Shown here: positions 1-12,759 of the stretch, in pieces | Numbering within the stretch: position 1 is the first letter of the stretch | Layout: every line of letters begins with the position of its first letter | NCBI GenBank assembly: GCA_018398815.1 | Contig: CM031595.1 | Span: 45,690,551-45,754,550, forward strand | Reading direction: 5' to 3' | Origin: Conus ventricosus | Lineage: Eukaryota; Mollusca; Gastropoda; Neogastropoda; Conidae | Length of the DNA stretch: 64,000 nucleotides | Position numbers and translations under genes: made by a program | Notes under the pieces: model-generated | What the model was told of the DNA's origin: nothing | What the model saw: the letters and a program-made list of their open reading frames with translations, nothing else | The model's database searches: none

Positions 1-3000
1 ATCACAGACCCAGTGTCCAGTGAGTGTAAAACATGCACTGTGTCCTACCACTTTCTTAACCTATGCTTTGTATCATACAGATCTTCTAGAAACCACTCGT
101 AGCTGTCCTGGAATTAGCACTTTCCTGGCATTTTCAGCACGGATGTAACTTTGATATCAAAATGGTGAATTCTGACACAGCAGTTAACGTCAAGAGTATT
201 CTCTCTTGAGCAGGTTCTGCGCATGTCCAGCGAGGAGCTGCCTGGTTTTTGGAGCTCCCGTTTTTAAATTCATTGTTACATCTTTTTACGCCTTGCATCT
301 TTTACTCATACGAGTATCCGTGAATTTTAATAATCAGCACTGTTAGCTGTTGGTAATTTAACGCTTATTTCTTTTCTTTTTCTTAACGAAATTGTGTTTT
401 AAACCCTTTCAGGTAAGGTGAGTCTTATTTGGCTTTTCAAGATGCTACCGGCGTGTTGTTCCTCGGCTTCGTTAAAAGTTTTCTATTTTTCCTTGCTGTT
501 TCCACATGTGACAGGAACAACAATATTCCTAGCACTCAGTTTAATTTTGAAATTTTAGATGTTGATGTAGACGCCTTTAGTTCCATTTTTGCAGGTTTTA
601 AAACTTTGTGCAACCTGAACCATGTTAGTCTCCTGTGAGCACCTGTGCCGAGTACTGTTCTTACGTCTAGTACTAGGCCCAGATTTGATCCCCTGATTTC
701 AATTAACATTAGAAATAGTACAGTGATAAGGAAATGTTTTGATAAAAGAGTTAGACATAGAGGAGTTAAATTATGTTTTTTTAAAGCCTTATTCTATCAG
801 GAGACATTGAACTCAATCCTGGTCCGTCCGCCAAATTAAAATCCATGCGGATTTGCAATTTGAGAGTCACATGGACAACATAAAAAGCATTTGCCTGTGA
901 CGCTGCAATTCATGGTATCACACTAAATATGTATTTTGAATGAATTCATCAGTTTAAGAAGCATTATGCAATAGTGATATATCAAATGGACTTGTTTTAC
1001 CTGCGGGCTTTCCAAACTTAAGTTCAAGACGTTTTGAGGATCTAGTGAAAATTGCAGCTCAGAAAGCAAAAACCGTTTTGACCCTATCATCACAGAACCG
1101 TCCCCAAAAAGAAAACTTAAATTTTTGTCCTAATTTGCAATCCAACCCCCCTGAATTCCTAAAAACTGATAAAATCCCAAATCATAAATGCAACAGAACC
1201 CTAATTCATTAATAGAAAAGATAACTTAAATGCATAAGTCGTAAATTTTCAATCTCTTATTAAGAAAAAGGAAGAACTTAGTAATTTAGGTCACTAAAAA
1301 AACATTGATGTTGTAATAGGGAAAAAGAAACTTGGCTAGAAACTGGAACACCCATAGTGACTTTTAATGGAGGATTTTGATATTTATAGAAAGGACAGCC
1401 TTGGAAAAAGAGGTGGGGGAGTCACCATGATTTGCCCATTAGGAAGAAATTAGACCAGTGAGTTTTTTATATCCAAGGCAAAAATAGTGAAAGTTTATTT
1501 TGTAGGATTAATTTTAAGAATAAGAGACCTGTCATTGTTGATCAGTTTTACCAGACCGTCCAGACTCAGATGAAAATGTAATGTTTGTCTATTTGCAGAG
1601 ACATTTCTAATATTGTTTTTGGCCAAATAGGAAGGCAATATTATGGATTGGTGAGACTTTAAATTACCAGATATTGAATTAGGGGTGAAGATTGCCTACT
1701 TGGTAAACAAACCATAACCACTACCAACCTCCATATAATAGTCAGCACCACATACCCAATTCAACGACCAGACCTAATGAATCCCACCCCACTTTGTCGG
1801 CATACCTTGATATTAATTTAATACCAAATGTCCCCGGCACCATAAGGCAATCAGGAATTCATTGCAGGCCTGGGTGATCATGACAAAGTACTTTTTAAGA
1901 GAGTAAAATTTTCACCCTTTCGAAGAAAACCCCCAAAAACGTACCATCAACTCAGGAACCAAAAGTCCAGATTTACCAAAATTGCGCGAGGGATAACCAT
2001 AATTTCCGTCGTCTTATTTTGAGGTACCCAATAGTGTTAAAAGTAAAGTCAGTGATCTTTGGAAGTGTATAAAAAAACTAATTTGGAATTTATTATGGAT
2101 GACACCATCCCAACTAAATAACATCAAGCAAGACCCACCAGCCATGGATTAACTAACTAAAACTAAACCGAAATGTTAGAGAAGGAAACATCGATTCTTG
2201 AAGAAATGTAAACAACACTCCTAATTCAGAAAGATTACTGTTAGGGAATTAACAATAATAAGAGAAGGTAGTCAGAGAGAAAAGTAGACTTTAGCTCACC
2301 GTCCAATTATGATCATTCGAATGAATTTCGGAAGGTGACATCACAACCAGACAATATGGACCATAAACAAAAGTAGTAATATACATGAACAACAATGAGG
2401 GCTTCCCGACCTGGCTGAACTATACCAGAATCACCTCATACAGGACCCAGACAGGGAAGCTAAACTTACAAAACAACAGTATTATGGCGTTCAGTTATCC
2501 CCCCTCAAATCCCAAACCTTTAAGTTCAGTCTTAGACAAAAGATGAAGATAAACCACCCTGCAATGCAAACATCAAAGTAAACCAAAGCAGGAGTATTTA
2601 ATTACGGTGACTCAATAACATGAAAACAAAGCTACTGGTCCCGATGTGCGTATCCTGGCAAGCTCTTAAAATTATGTGCCAAGTGAATAGAGTGAGGTTA
2701 ATACCAATTACTTTACCAATCTTCACTGGACCAGGGAGTAATATCCTGATGAGTGGCGAGATGCGAGCATTGTTCCCATTATTTAAAAAGGGTGAGCAAA
2801 CAAAAGCAGAGAATAATAGACCTGAAACTCTTGACATCCATATCAGCTAAATTACTTGAACACAAAAAGATAGTAGCATAATGCCAATTTGAACAAATAA
2901 GGAATTCTTAAATAACGCCCAGCATGGTTTTTAGACAGCGACGGAGTATGTGAAGACTCAACTTAAAACACACTCAATTGATTTTAGTTTACAGTCTAAA

Positions 3001-4382
3001 CAACAGACAGCAAATAGATGCAATTTAATTAGATTTATCCAAAGCCTTGATAAGGTATGGACCATAGAGGGCCTGCTGCATAATTAGAACACATTTGGCA
3101 TTGGCTGTTCTTATGCTAAAAATGGCTAAGATCATTCCTCGTTGGGCGAACGGCAGAAAGTATGATTGTGAAAGGTTCGTCATCCCATTGTAACCCATTC
3201 TTTTCAGGTGTACCACAGTGAACAGTTCTGGGGCCCATGTTATTTCTTAATTTTATATGAAATGACATAAGTAGAAATCTCTCTCCTGGAACTACAAAAT
3301 AAGCATTTAGCAGAGACAGTTTATATATATGAACCAATTATGAAGCAAGAATTCTACACGCATTCTACAAGAAGATCTAAACGCTTTACAAGAGTGGGAA
3401 AGACCTTGAAAATGGAATTTCATCCTCAAAGTGCCAAGTGTTGTCGTATATGTAAACAAACCTCACTAATTAGATCAGATTTTTCTATCCATAATACTAT
3501 TCTTAAAGCAACTATTGCTGCAAAATATTTAGGCGTGAGGACTTATAGATATCGTGGTAGGCTGCAAAATGGTACAGACACATTACAATTTAGTATTGTA
3601 AGAAAGCAAATACAACTGAGCTTTCTTACACAGGAATATCAATGACTGCCCCCAAAAGGTAAAGGACGACTGAGCTACAAAACACTGGTTAGACCAGAAC
3701 ACTGGAATATGTTGCTCAGTTTGGGATCCCATACCATCTTCAAGGACATGAATAAGCCTTGAAAAATCAGAAGAGAGCAGCACGGTTCGTAACAGGGGAA
3801 CCACATCAGAGAAAAGGGGAATACTAGGAAGAACATGAGGAAATTAGAAAGGAAACCCTTAGAAAAGAGAAAGAGCTTTATTAAACTTACACCTATTTCA
3901 AAGGCAGAGCTAAAGGTAATTGAAATTCCAATGGAACAACAAGTATTGAAAAACAAGTAAGCACCAGGAGTGGCGGCGGTGTTATCCCATACCAGCATCA
4001 AATATTGACAGCCACTTACTTCTTTTTATCCCAGTACTTACGGCTGTGGAACTCACTGCCCCGGGTGCCAACAAGATTGCCACAAATGCACTCTCAATTA
4101 AAAAACAAATTTGATCCAACATTTTGAGATCTGGCATATTGATTTTTTCTATTTTTTACTTCCACCCAATATTTTACTGTTAACTGGTGCCTGAAATTGG
4201 CCATTGCTTTTAACTTCTTGAATATCGAGATGCGACCCCTTGTTGCCAAATTTGCTCCAGGGGGTGCCAACAGTCTGAGTCGCACATATTATATATTATT
4301 TTTTTTTACTTTTTAACATGCGCGCTGGTTGACCTACTCGTTTTTGAGTGAACCAGTATATTGAGGAAGAAGAAAAGAAGGA
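1..4382 (+). mobile_element. Decayed LINE copy 1 (2A/PHD/APE/RT family)
   Basis: From about position 450 to the GAA-rich tail at 4364-4382 this stretch matches, in order, the better copy at 44252-48050, including the 3' untranslated sequence and the tail. The first 450 bases have no counterpart there; they may be the element's 5' end or flanking DNA. The 2A-like motif survives at 800-826. Endonuclease and reverse-transcriptase blocks are recognisable but broken by very frequent indels and stops, and the FADD catalytic box is destroyed near 3303-3320. A segment around 1700-1830 differs strongly from copy 2. The copy cannot encode an active protein. It lies antisense to, and downstream of, the last TMEM94 exon seen in this window, so it is probably intronic. 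Confidence 0.9.
800..826 (+). other. 2A-like peptide motif, copy 1
   Basis: The codons read GDIELNPGP, which fits the 2A consensus D-[VI]-E-x-N-P-G-P. In known 2A sequences the ribosome skips the bond between the final Gly and Pro. The motif is intact although the rest of this element is badly broken. The reading frame immediately upstream is offset by one base at a run of T. Confidence 0.85.
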
Positions 4383-4872
4383 GTTTGACTTCGCGAGTTC
4401 TCTCCCTTGACCATCTCTCTCTCTCTCTCTCTCGCACGACCACTCTCTCTCTCACTCACTGTTATCTACTTCAAATGATGGTGTCATGGTTGAAGTGTAT
4501 AGAAACTTTTTACCTTACCTTCAGATGTCAAAAAAGATTATGGTAATTTATGAAGTGGAAATTTTCTAAAAAGCATCTGAAAACAGCCTAAAAGATCTTT
4601 GGATATGTAAAAAGTATAATTGTGCAGAAATAAAAGGCAAGTTCATTAAAAATGAAAATACTTAAAAAGGCTTTGTGTGGTATATAAAATTACTCCACAC
4701 TAAAAAGGACCAAGAAGCCCCTACAAATCCTGTAAAAAAGTTTCATCCCAAAGTTTTCATTTTTGTCCTTGTCTCAAGTCAGAATTAATCATTTTTGCTT
4801 TAAGCTGCAGTAAAAAAAAGGGAGGCATGCATCTTCTCAAGTTCATGCAGACATAACAAAGATGGCCATTAC
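4383..4872. other. Intron-like DNA next to TMEM94 exon
   Basis: No gene seen. It begins just after the tail of LINE copy 1 and contains a short (CT)n run at about 4414-4456. It is probably an intron of the minus-strand TMEM94-like gene. Confidence 0.5.
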
Positions 4873-4928
4873 CTTCCCCCTTGCAGTTGATATTCCAAGC
4901 CATCCAGATCAGACAAACACAAATTTTC
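4873..4928 (-). CDS. TMEM94: TMEM94-like candidate exon (LGISTARGK)
   Basis: It is bounded by ATCAG acceptor and GTAATG donor. The phase fits the previous exon (ends with one base; this exon supplies two) and it ends in phase 0. The block CLSDL followed by LGISTARGK resembles the LCELARLIGFTPGAK region of TMEM94, but a pair of compensating indels is needed. Weak call. Confidence 0.38.
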
Positions 4929-7900
4929 CTGATCAGTATGTACAGTAAGCAAGATATGATCAACATGCTCTTTTGGCAAAGGTACCTTTTTTTTTTAAAC
5001 GCCATATAAAGACACAAAGCAATCTGCTATGGTGAAAGAGCCTTTGCTATTTTTGTATAAGGAGAAGAGTTGAAAAACAGACATGTAAGAAATTCTGCGA
5101 GGGTACACTTGGTATCAAGCTTAAATTGTCCCCAAATTTCAATGCTCATGATCATCTAATAAACCCTACAGTCAAGTTTTCAAGACACATTAATCTACTT
5201 AAATAACCAGGTTTTCAGAACATGTCCCCAGATTATAAAGTTGCTATTTGCTCTATAAGCATCTGATAGAAAGTAGACTTTCATAGAGCAGGTCTACACG
5301 GAAAAACTGCCATCGCAATATTCAACAAGTTTGACAAGCTACTATGCAGGGAGTGGCCAACAGATATGCCAGCTTACAGGCACCAAACAGGAGAGTGTAT
5401 ACCTTGGGTTACCACCGCCACAGCTCTTCCTTCTGCAGCGCTGAACACCCACATGGTCGCTGAACTGGTGTACCAATCACCTTTTGTGGTGCTGCAGGTG
5501 TTGAGGAGTATCGCCAGACCCTGAAACACAACCGTCCACTTCCAGACAAACTTCATACTTCGGAAATTTCTGCCTAAACATCAGCAACATACTGAAATTA
5601 TTTTCCATGCATTCGGGACCAACATCATATTGCCCATAAACACAACATTTACCAACATCACGACCAACTATGCTTATTCTTCCATTGGTTGTAAGCAGCT
5701 AAATGTAATAGCTATATCTTTTCATTGCACATGCCTTTTCCTTTCTCAGCATCCTAGTTTTACATAAAATCTTTATGCCCAATCCTTACAAAATTTTCCA
5801 TCATCTTAAGAAGGTATTTCTTTCTTTTTTAAGATCTGGCTAAACGAAACTTGAACCCAAATTTCTGTCTTCGAGCTTTGACTAAAGTTTTTTTTTTGAT
5901 TATGATCTTTAAAATACAGTTTTCATCTTCCAACAAATATACATTTTTTGGGCATGTCATTTGCTAAAACATGGGTCATGTCCATCAGTCACTATTAATC
6001 ACAGTTTAACTTATAAAGTCTGAAAAGTCATCGATTAATATGAATAAAATGTCACAATTTGTTCACAACAGATCAAACAGAAGGATGTTCTGATGAAGAC
6101 ATCTAAAATGTAAACTTAAACAAACCAAAAGGTTTTAATTGCTTCACCCTGAACAAAATTTTCATAGGTATTTTCACCCTACTCTTCAATCTCAGCGATT
6201 TCATCCACTTGACTAATTGCATTGAAAACAAAATAATGTAATGAAAATGAATCATGTCATCACAGAGATATAGTGGCATTAAATAAGCCACTTATAGAAT
6301 ATTATTTACTACAGCCACCTGCTGAAACCACAAAAGGTAGACTGTATTCACTTTTGGTAACAGATGATCCCTTTTTAAGACCAAGTTTCAGGTAAAAACA
6401 AAACAAAAAAAGGGGGTGATGTCTAAACTCCACAAAAACAGATTGGCTAATTAACAAACATTTCAACATGAAAACTGATTGGGGAAAAACAAAACAAAAC
6501 AAAAACAAAAAAACAACAAGAAACAAAACAGAAAAAATAAGATTCTGCAACACTTATGATCATACAATACCCTTATGCTAGGTTAAACCTGACAATCAGC
6601 ATTGATTTCAGAGTCACTTTTTATTCATCATTCATGCATTTATCTATCACCTGTGTTAGTTAAATACATCCAAAAATTATTGCAGTTCTGCAGAAGATGC
6701 TTCAGTTTGTTTACTAACATTAGTTGTGTTCTTAGACTCGTCTTTGGACCATTCAAAACTGAGTGATAACGTGCGGCCCCTGGGAAACATTCATGGGCAA
6801 TTTTGATTCATGTTGTGAATGACCAGCAGATATCAGAATCTTGTGAAGGAACATACCTCCCAAAGGGTTTTAATTTAGAAGTCCACCCCACAAAACGTGA
6901 TTCTAGGGATTAAAAAAATTTTTTATTTAATAAGAAGGAAAATTTTGGGCTTATTTTTGGGTGACTCGAAAAAAAACCAAAAGAACAAAAAATTCCATCC
7001 CAAATAATTTTTACCCAATATGGTCACAAAAATTTTTTGGATCAAACACAGCTGAGCCCCCCCCCCAAAACATTTTTTTTTTTTTTTTCATTTTTCCAAA
7101 AAAACCTTAGTTCTGGTATTTAAAATTTTTAAAATGGCTTCTCAGATACTAAAATTTTTTTGTGTCTAATTTTCCCTGAAATAAAAACAAAAAATGGAAC
7201 CCTATTAAAGTTTAAAATTTTTTAAAGTGGAATGACTCATCAATAAAGGGGAGCAAGTTGGAAACAGAACTGATGGAGAAATGGATTTAAACCCCCTTTA
7301 AATTTGGGGGTTTGGGCCATTGGGGGTATGTCCAAACCAAAGGGGGGAATTAGGCACAGTCTTGTCGGGTTTGAATAAAAACAAAAAACCCCAAATTGCA
7401 TATTAGGGTGATGTTAACATGGAATGCTCAAAGGGGTTTTTCCCCCGTTGTCCAGAGGGCTCGCCACTCTGGATCGTCAAAGAACCCCGGGAACGCACCT
7501 AAAACCCAAACCCAAAGGGGGGTTACACAATTCCAAGGTTTTTTTTTTCCACACTCCCAAAAACCAAATCTCCACAGTAAACAACCAACATTGGGCCCAC
7601 CCGGGGCAGGCCCCCTTCCTGAGGAAAAAAAAAGCAAAAAAAAAAAAGGAAAAACCCCCAACTGCAGAAAAAGCGAGAATAAACGGGCACTCCATTTGTT
7701 TCCCCCAAAATCTGTACCAGTGTGGGCACATGGGGTTAGGGACAGGGGGGGGAAGGGGGGCCATGGGGGGAAAGGGGGGGGAGGAGGGAGGGCGGGAATA
7801 AACGGGGGGCTACAACTCCCTTTCAGATTTAGTTTCCACCTACAGTACTTCAACGTTCACCATTTTTTTTTTTTTTTTTCACTTTGAACACATTCCCAAC

Positions 7901-10239
7901 TTGGGCATTCTCTTCTTTTCATTTTCCCACAAAAAACAAGACTATTCCTTTTTAAAACTTTCCCAAAAACCCTTTATTATGTTTTTTACCAAACTTCAAT
8001 CTCCCCTTTGGGACCCCCCCTTTTCCCCTTGGGGGAAATAAACATTTTCCCAAAAACCGGGAGGAAAAAAAAAAACAAACCCCAAAAAAAAAAAAAAAAG
8101 AAAAAACCCTTTAATCCACCAGAAACAGGGGCTCCCCTGAAAAATTTTTTTTTTAAACTCTACCAACAAATTTCCCCAAATTTTAAATTAAAGATTTTCC
8201 CCAAAAGCATGCTAATCTTAATAGAAAAAAAAAACATTTTTTTAGGAAATTTAAAGGAAAAGGGATTATCCATAAAAACCCGGGAAATAAAACCCATCAT
8301 TAAATCTGTGAAAATAAACCATCTACAAAAACGAATGAAAATGCACATCACACAAACTCTCCTTATTAAAACTTAACTCAAAATAACAACATTAAACTCC
8401 AGTTTACAACTAAAAATGAGTGTATCAAAAGATTGCCTTTTTTCAAATCATTTGTTTCTTGGATTAAAGAGACAATAAAAATGACAACTCTTTTTCCCGG
8501 GATTATCAACAAAACTTTAGCGAAATTAATTCTTGTTTAATTTTCAAAAATTTTCCCTATTGGGGGGCATGGCCTCTCCTCTCTCTCTCTTTAAATACTA
8601 TCAAAAATCAACATGAAAAAATTCAAAACCCTTTATATATTTGCTTTTTCCCTTTTAAACAGTTAAACCCTTTTAGGAACCAAAAATATTTTTTATGATC
8701 CAAAAATTTAAAGGTTTAAAAAAGGGGAAAATCCATCCTTCTCTTAAAAAATCAGAAAAAAAAATCATTTACCTTTTTCATTTATGTTTTTAAATCCAAC
8801 ACTTCCCCCGACCCCGGCAGTTCACTTTTCCAAAAAAAAAAAACAAAAATCCATACTTCACAGATACCTTTTAAAATTTTTTAAAACGGGAGCACACCGC
8901 ACGCAAGGGATAAGCACCACGACACCCCACCCCTCCCACACACACAAAACACACACAAAAGCGCCTGCACACACACCCAAATTTTTTCTGAAATTTGGGG
9001 CTTTTAAGGGCAAGAGAGGTGTAGAAAGCGGTGTTAAAATGACAGAAATCAAAATGAAAAAAAAAAAGCCAAAATAAAAAAAATGGGAAAACCCCTTTTT
9101 TCTGAAAAAAAGTTTGTTTTCCCCCCCTTAAAAAAGGGGTGTAAAAACCTGCATGAAAATTCAAAAACCCTGTGCCCCCCCCCCCCCCCCCCCCCATCCC
9201 CATTGAGAATCATCCCCACTCCACATTTTTCCCGGGTGTAACAAAAAAGGAAAACAGACAAAATCCCCCCAAAAATTCAAATACACTTTGGGAAAAAAAA
9301 AACAAAACACATACACATTAAAACCCTACCCCAACACACAAAGCACTACATATATAACTAAATGTGCACATACTTACTGGAAAAATTTTTGGCTTTTTTA
9401 CGCTTTGGGTTTAGGGGTTTTCACAGCATTTTCTGTTTTTCTGTCACATCAATGGCATCTCCTGCTCTGTCACATCTGCTTCAAAAAACACTTCTTTGGG
9501 AGAGGGGGAGAAAAAAAACAGTTTTCCCCTGCTGAAAGGGTTTGCCCATATAAAAAAACCCTTTCTTTTCAAAGCAGCATAAAAAACTGCAACAGAAAAA
9601 CAAGTAACATAATTAAAATCATTCTTTATATATTTTTTTTTAAAAAAAAACACAAAAAAAAACCCCATCCCCTTTAAAAAAAAAAAATTTCTATTCATAT
9701 CCAAAGGGAAAAAAAACATTAAAAAAAAAAATTTTTAAGAATCCCCCTGATCTAAAAAAATGATTTCAATTTTTAAGTTCTTTTAGCTAAGGTTTGGGCA
9801 TGGGGACCATACAAAAGCCGTAACTAACCATGCCAAAAATGATTCTCTTATGCATGCTAAAAACAAAAAAAAAAACAAAAAACATTCCCCTGCTGAAAAA
9901 ACCATGCATGCTGAAAAGGGCTTACAACTTAGGGTTTTAAAACCATAAATCTTATATAAAAAAAAATTCATCTCTTTCCCGAAACTACAAAAATCACATC
10001 TTGGGAAAATTTTCTGAAAAAGGGCCCCATGAAAATTTTGCTGTAAAATGACCCCCTAACCCTTTACTTCTACCCATCCTATTTCAGGCCCCCAGAAAAA
10101 AATTTGGGTTTGGGTTTAATTTACGAGTACCCCCAAAATTTTTAACCCGAAGTTGGAAAAATGTTCACAACATGAAAGGGGAAAGCTCTTAACGGGGTTC
10201 ATGATTACAGGTGTGTGTGTGTGTTGTGTGGTGTGTGTG

Positions 10240-10275
<36 letters not shown>

Positions 10276-12689
10276 TGTGGGGTGCATGCGTGCGTGTGTG
10301 CCTGTGTGCGTGCATGCGTGTGTGTGTGGTATGTGTGTTTCATTGTTTGAGATCCTCAAAATCTGGAATAACTATCTAAGAAATCACATTCCTCTTTATT
10401 CATGGCACAAAGGTGCTTATCACCTTCATCACTTCCTGACCAAATTTGCAGAACAGTTTACTGTTTCACAGTACAATCTTTGCTGTATCAGTCATTATTT
10501 ACAGGCAATCAAATAGCAGAAAGCCACCAATAATCAAAATGAATGGCAAGATACATACAGCTTTATTCCCCTCCCCCCTCCCCTGCCAGTCACACTAACT
10601 CCCATGTCATTCATTCCAGCTCCTTTACACACAACCAGACCAATGTTCATGCTGTCGAAAACCCCAGCACTGAAGGCAATCAATGTAAAGTCATCATGAG
10701 GCAACACACCAGGGGAGACACTGCACTGCTATAGAGCCACTTGGATGGTGTTCAAGGGTCTTTAAAGCTGATATAGCAAAGCAGGACAGCACCCTACTGA
10801 TGACAAGAACTGCTTTGCTGTAAACCACCATAAATGAGCTTTCCCCAAAAGGGAAGGCTACCTCGTTAACCCAGCAACAATCCCACAAGTGTAGGGAATT
10901 AAAACTGATTCACTATGAAAGCAGAGAACAGTGCCATAGAACTGGAGACTTTTTTGATGATAAATGAGCAGAAGGATGAAAAAGATGACACAATGGAGTT
11001 CCCTTTTGTCTGAGCCTGCAGACGGGGCTGTATTCCACGCTCCTTTTCTATACAGATCCTTTGCAGAGTTTATCAGAAAATTTGAGCAACACTCTCAAAC
11101 ACATACCCACTGGTGGCTCCAGTCTTCTTTTTTGAAACCATAGCACATGCAACTCTGGGCAAGAGAGAGCAGGGGGCCCCAAAAAATTTTCAAAATAAAT
11201 GGCTCTGACGGCATTGAACTACAAACCTGACAGCAGATCTGTGAACCTAAACCCCTGCAACATGATGGCTGGTCAAAGTGTAAAAATTACAGACAGAAAT
11301 CACACTCATATTCACAAATATCCCACAACAAATTGATTAAGTTTTATTTGTACAAAGACTTCTTGACGGCAGATTTGCATTTCCATGAAGTTGTTCATCC
11401 ATGCCTGTCACAAAAACATGGTAACATGCATGATCAAGTCTGCCTTGAGACATTATGAAATCTCACCTGTTACAAGACATTTTGCAATTCAGGCTGCGCA
11501 CCTGATCTATGTGACATAAACTTTTTGATATCTGAACACAAAATCCAATCTTGGCATTGCACTTTCTCACTGGTTTCTGATCACAACACAGATGACTGGC
11601 TGGTAGTTCAGAGTGTTTCTAAAAGCTATGATGATTTGATGGTACAGCACATTCTGCAAGTCTGTCAATCATGTATGCCTTTACTCGGCAGGCATACAAA
11701 GAGTATCTTCATGCAAAAACCGAGTGATCATCATTCTGCACAATTCCGGAAGCAAGCAAAAATGGAAGGCTGACAACTCTGATAAAACTGAACATGACGA
11801 ACATTTCCTGGAATCAAAACCTGGGAAACCCCAAGGGGGTTTTAACATTTTGTTTTGTTTTTTCTTCTTCTCTTAAACTTGAAATGCCCCTACTGTTTTA
11901 AAATTGATCAATGAAGGGCTCATCAAAAACAACACTTTCACAGCATTTGGAGAAGAAACAGAATATCATTCAGGTTTAGACAGAAACACTTTACGATAGC
12001 CTCCCTTCCCTCCACCCCAAACCAGACCCCCCCTTTGTTTCTTTTTTTTGTTTTTTTGTTTTGAGTAAGATTTGAAATTCCAAATGCTTTCATCAAATTT
12101 AGCTTTCAAAAAAATTTTAATGCATGAAAAATTCCAGAAAGAATTTATGAGATTAGCAGTTCAGCTACACATCCTCATCATTTCCTTTGGTAAGGGACAT
12201 TAATACCATATTCATCACATTCACAACGCGAAAGACTGAGTATTGGCACTCACATCACATTGCCCACACATGTAAGAGATCAAGTTGCTGCAGGTTAAAT
12301 CGGGTTTGCCTTTTCCAGCGGGGCAAAAGGAGGTCCAGACTGTGGTCCACCCAATCCACGTCGGGCCTCCTCCACCGATATGGTGCTGAAGCTTTCCCCC
12401 AAATGCTCAGACTGCCCAGCGCCAGGCCTGACCACAAAGTTCAAAACAGCATGCATAAAAAATGTTTTCAGCACACATACAGAAAGGTTTCATTGTTTTT
12501 GAAAGAGAACAGTAACGCGGCATGTCCACAAAAAAAAAAAAAAAAAAAAAAATGCTTTCCATATTGTATTTGAGAACATTGTCCCAGAAAAAAGGAAATA
12601 ATGCACTCATACCAAAAGAGAATAACAATAAAAACAGCATGCACAAAAGAACAAACCAACAATACCAACAAATCTCTCTCCCTTATTCG

Positions 12690-12759
<70 letters not shown>

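Noticed and set aside
7396..7887. Overlapping open frames of 95-163 codons on both strands.
   Set aside because: They follow runs of A, G, C and T in the distorted block and show no protein-like pattern.
11105..11160. Possible further TMEM94 exon on the minus strand (CAG acceptor, GTATGT donor; VACAMVSKKK in one frame).
   Set aside because: It vaguely resembles the VLCCVDKQG part of TMEM94, but the match is too short and no frame is clean.
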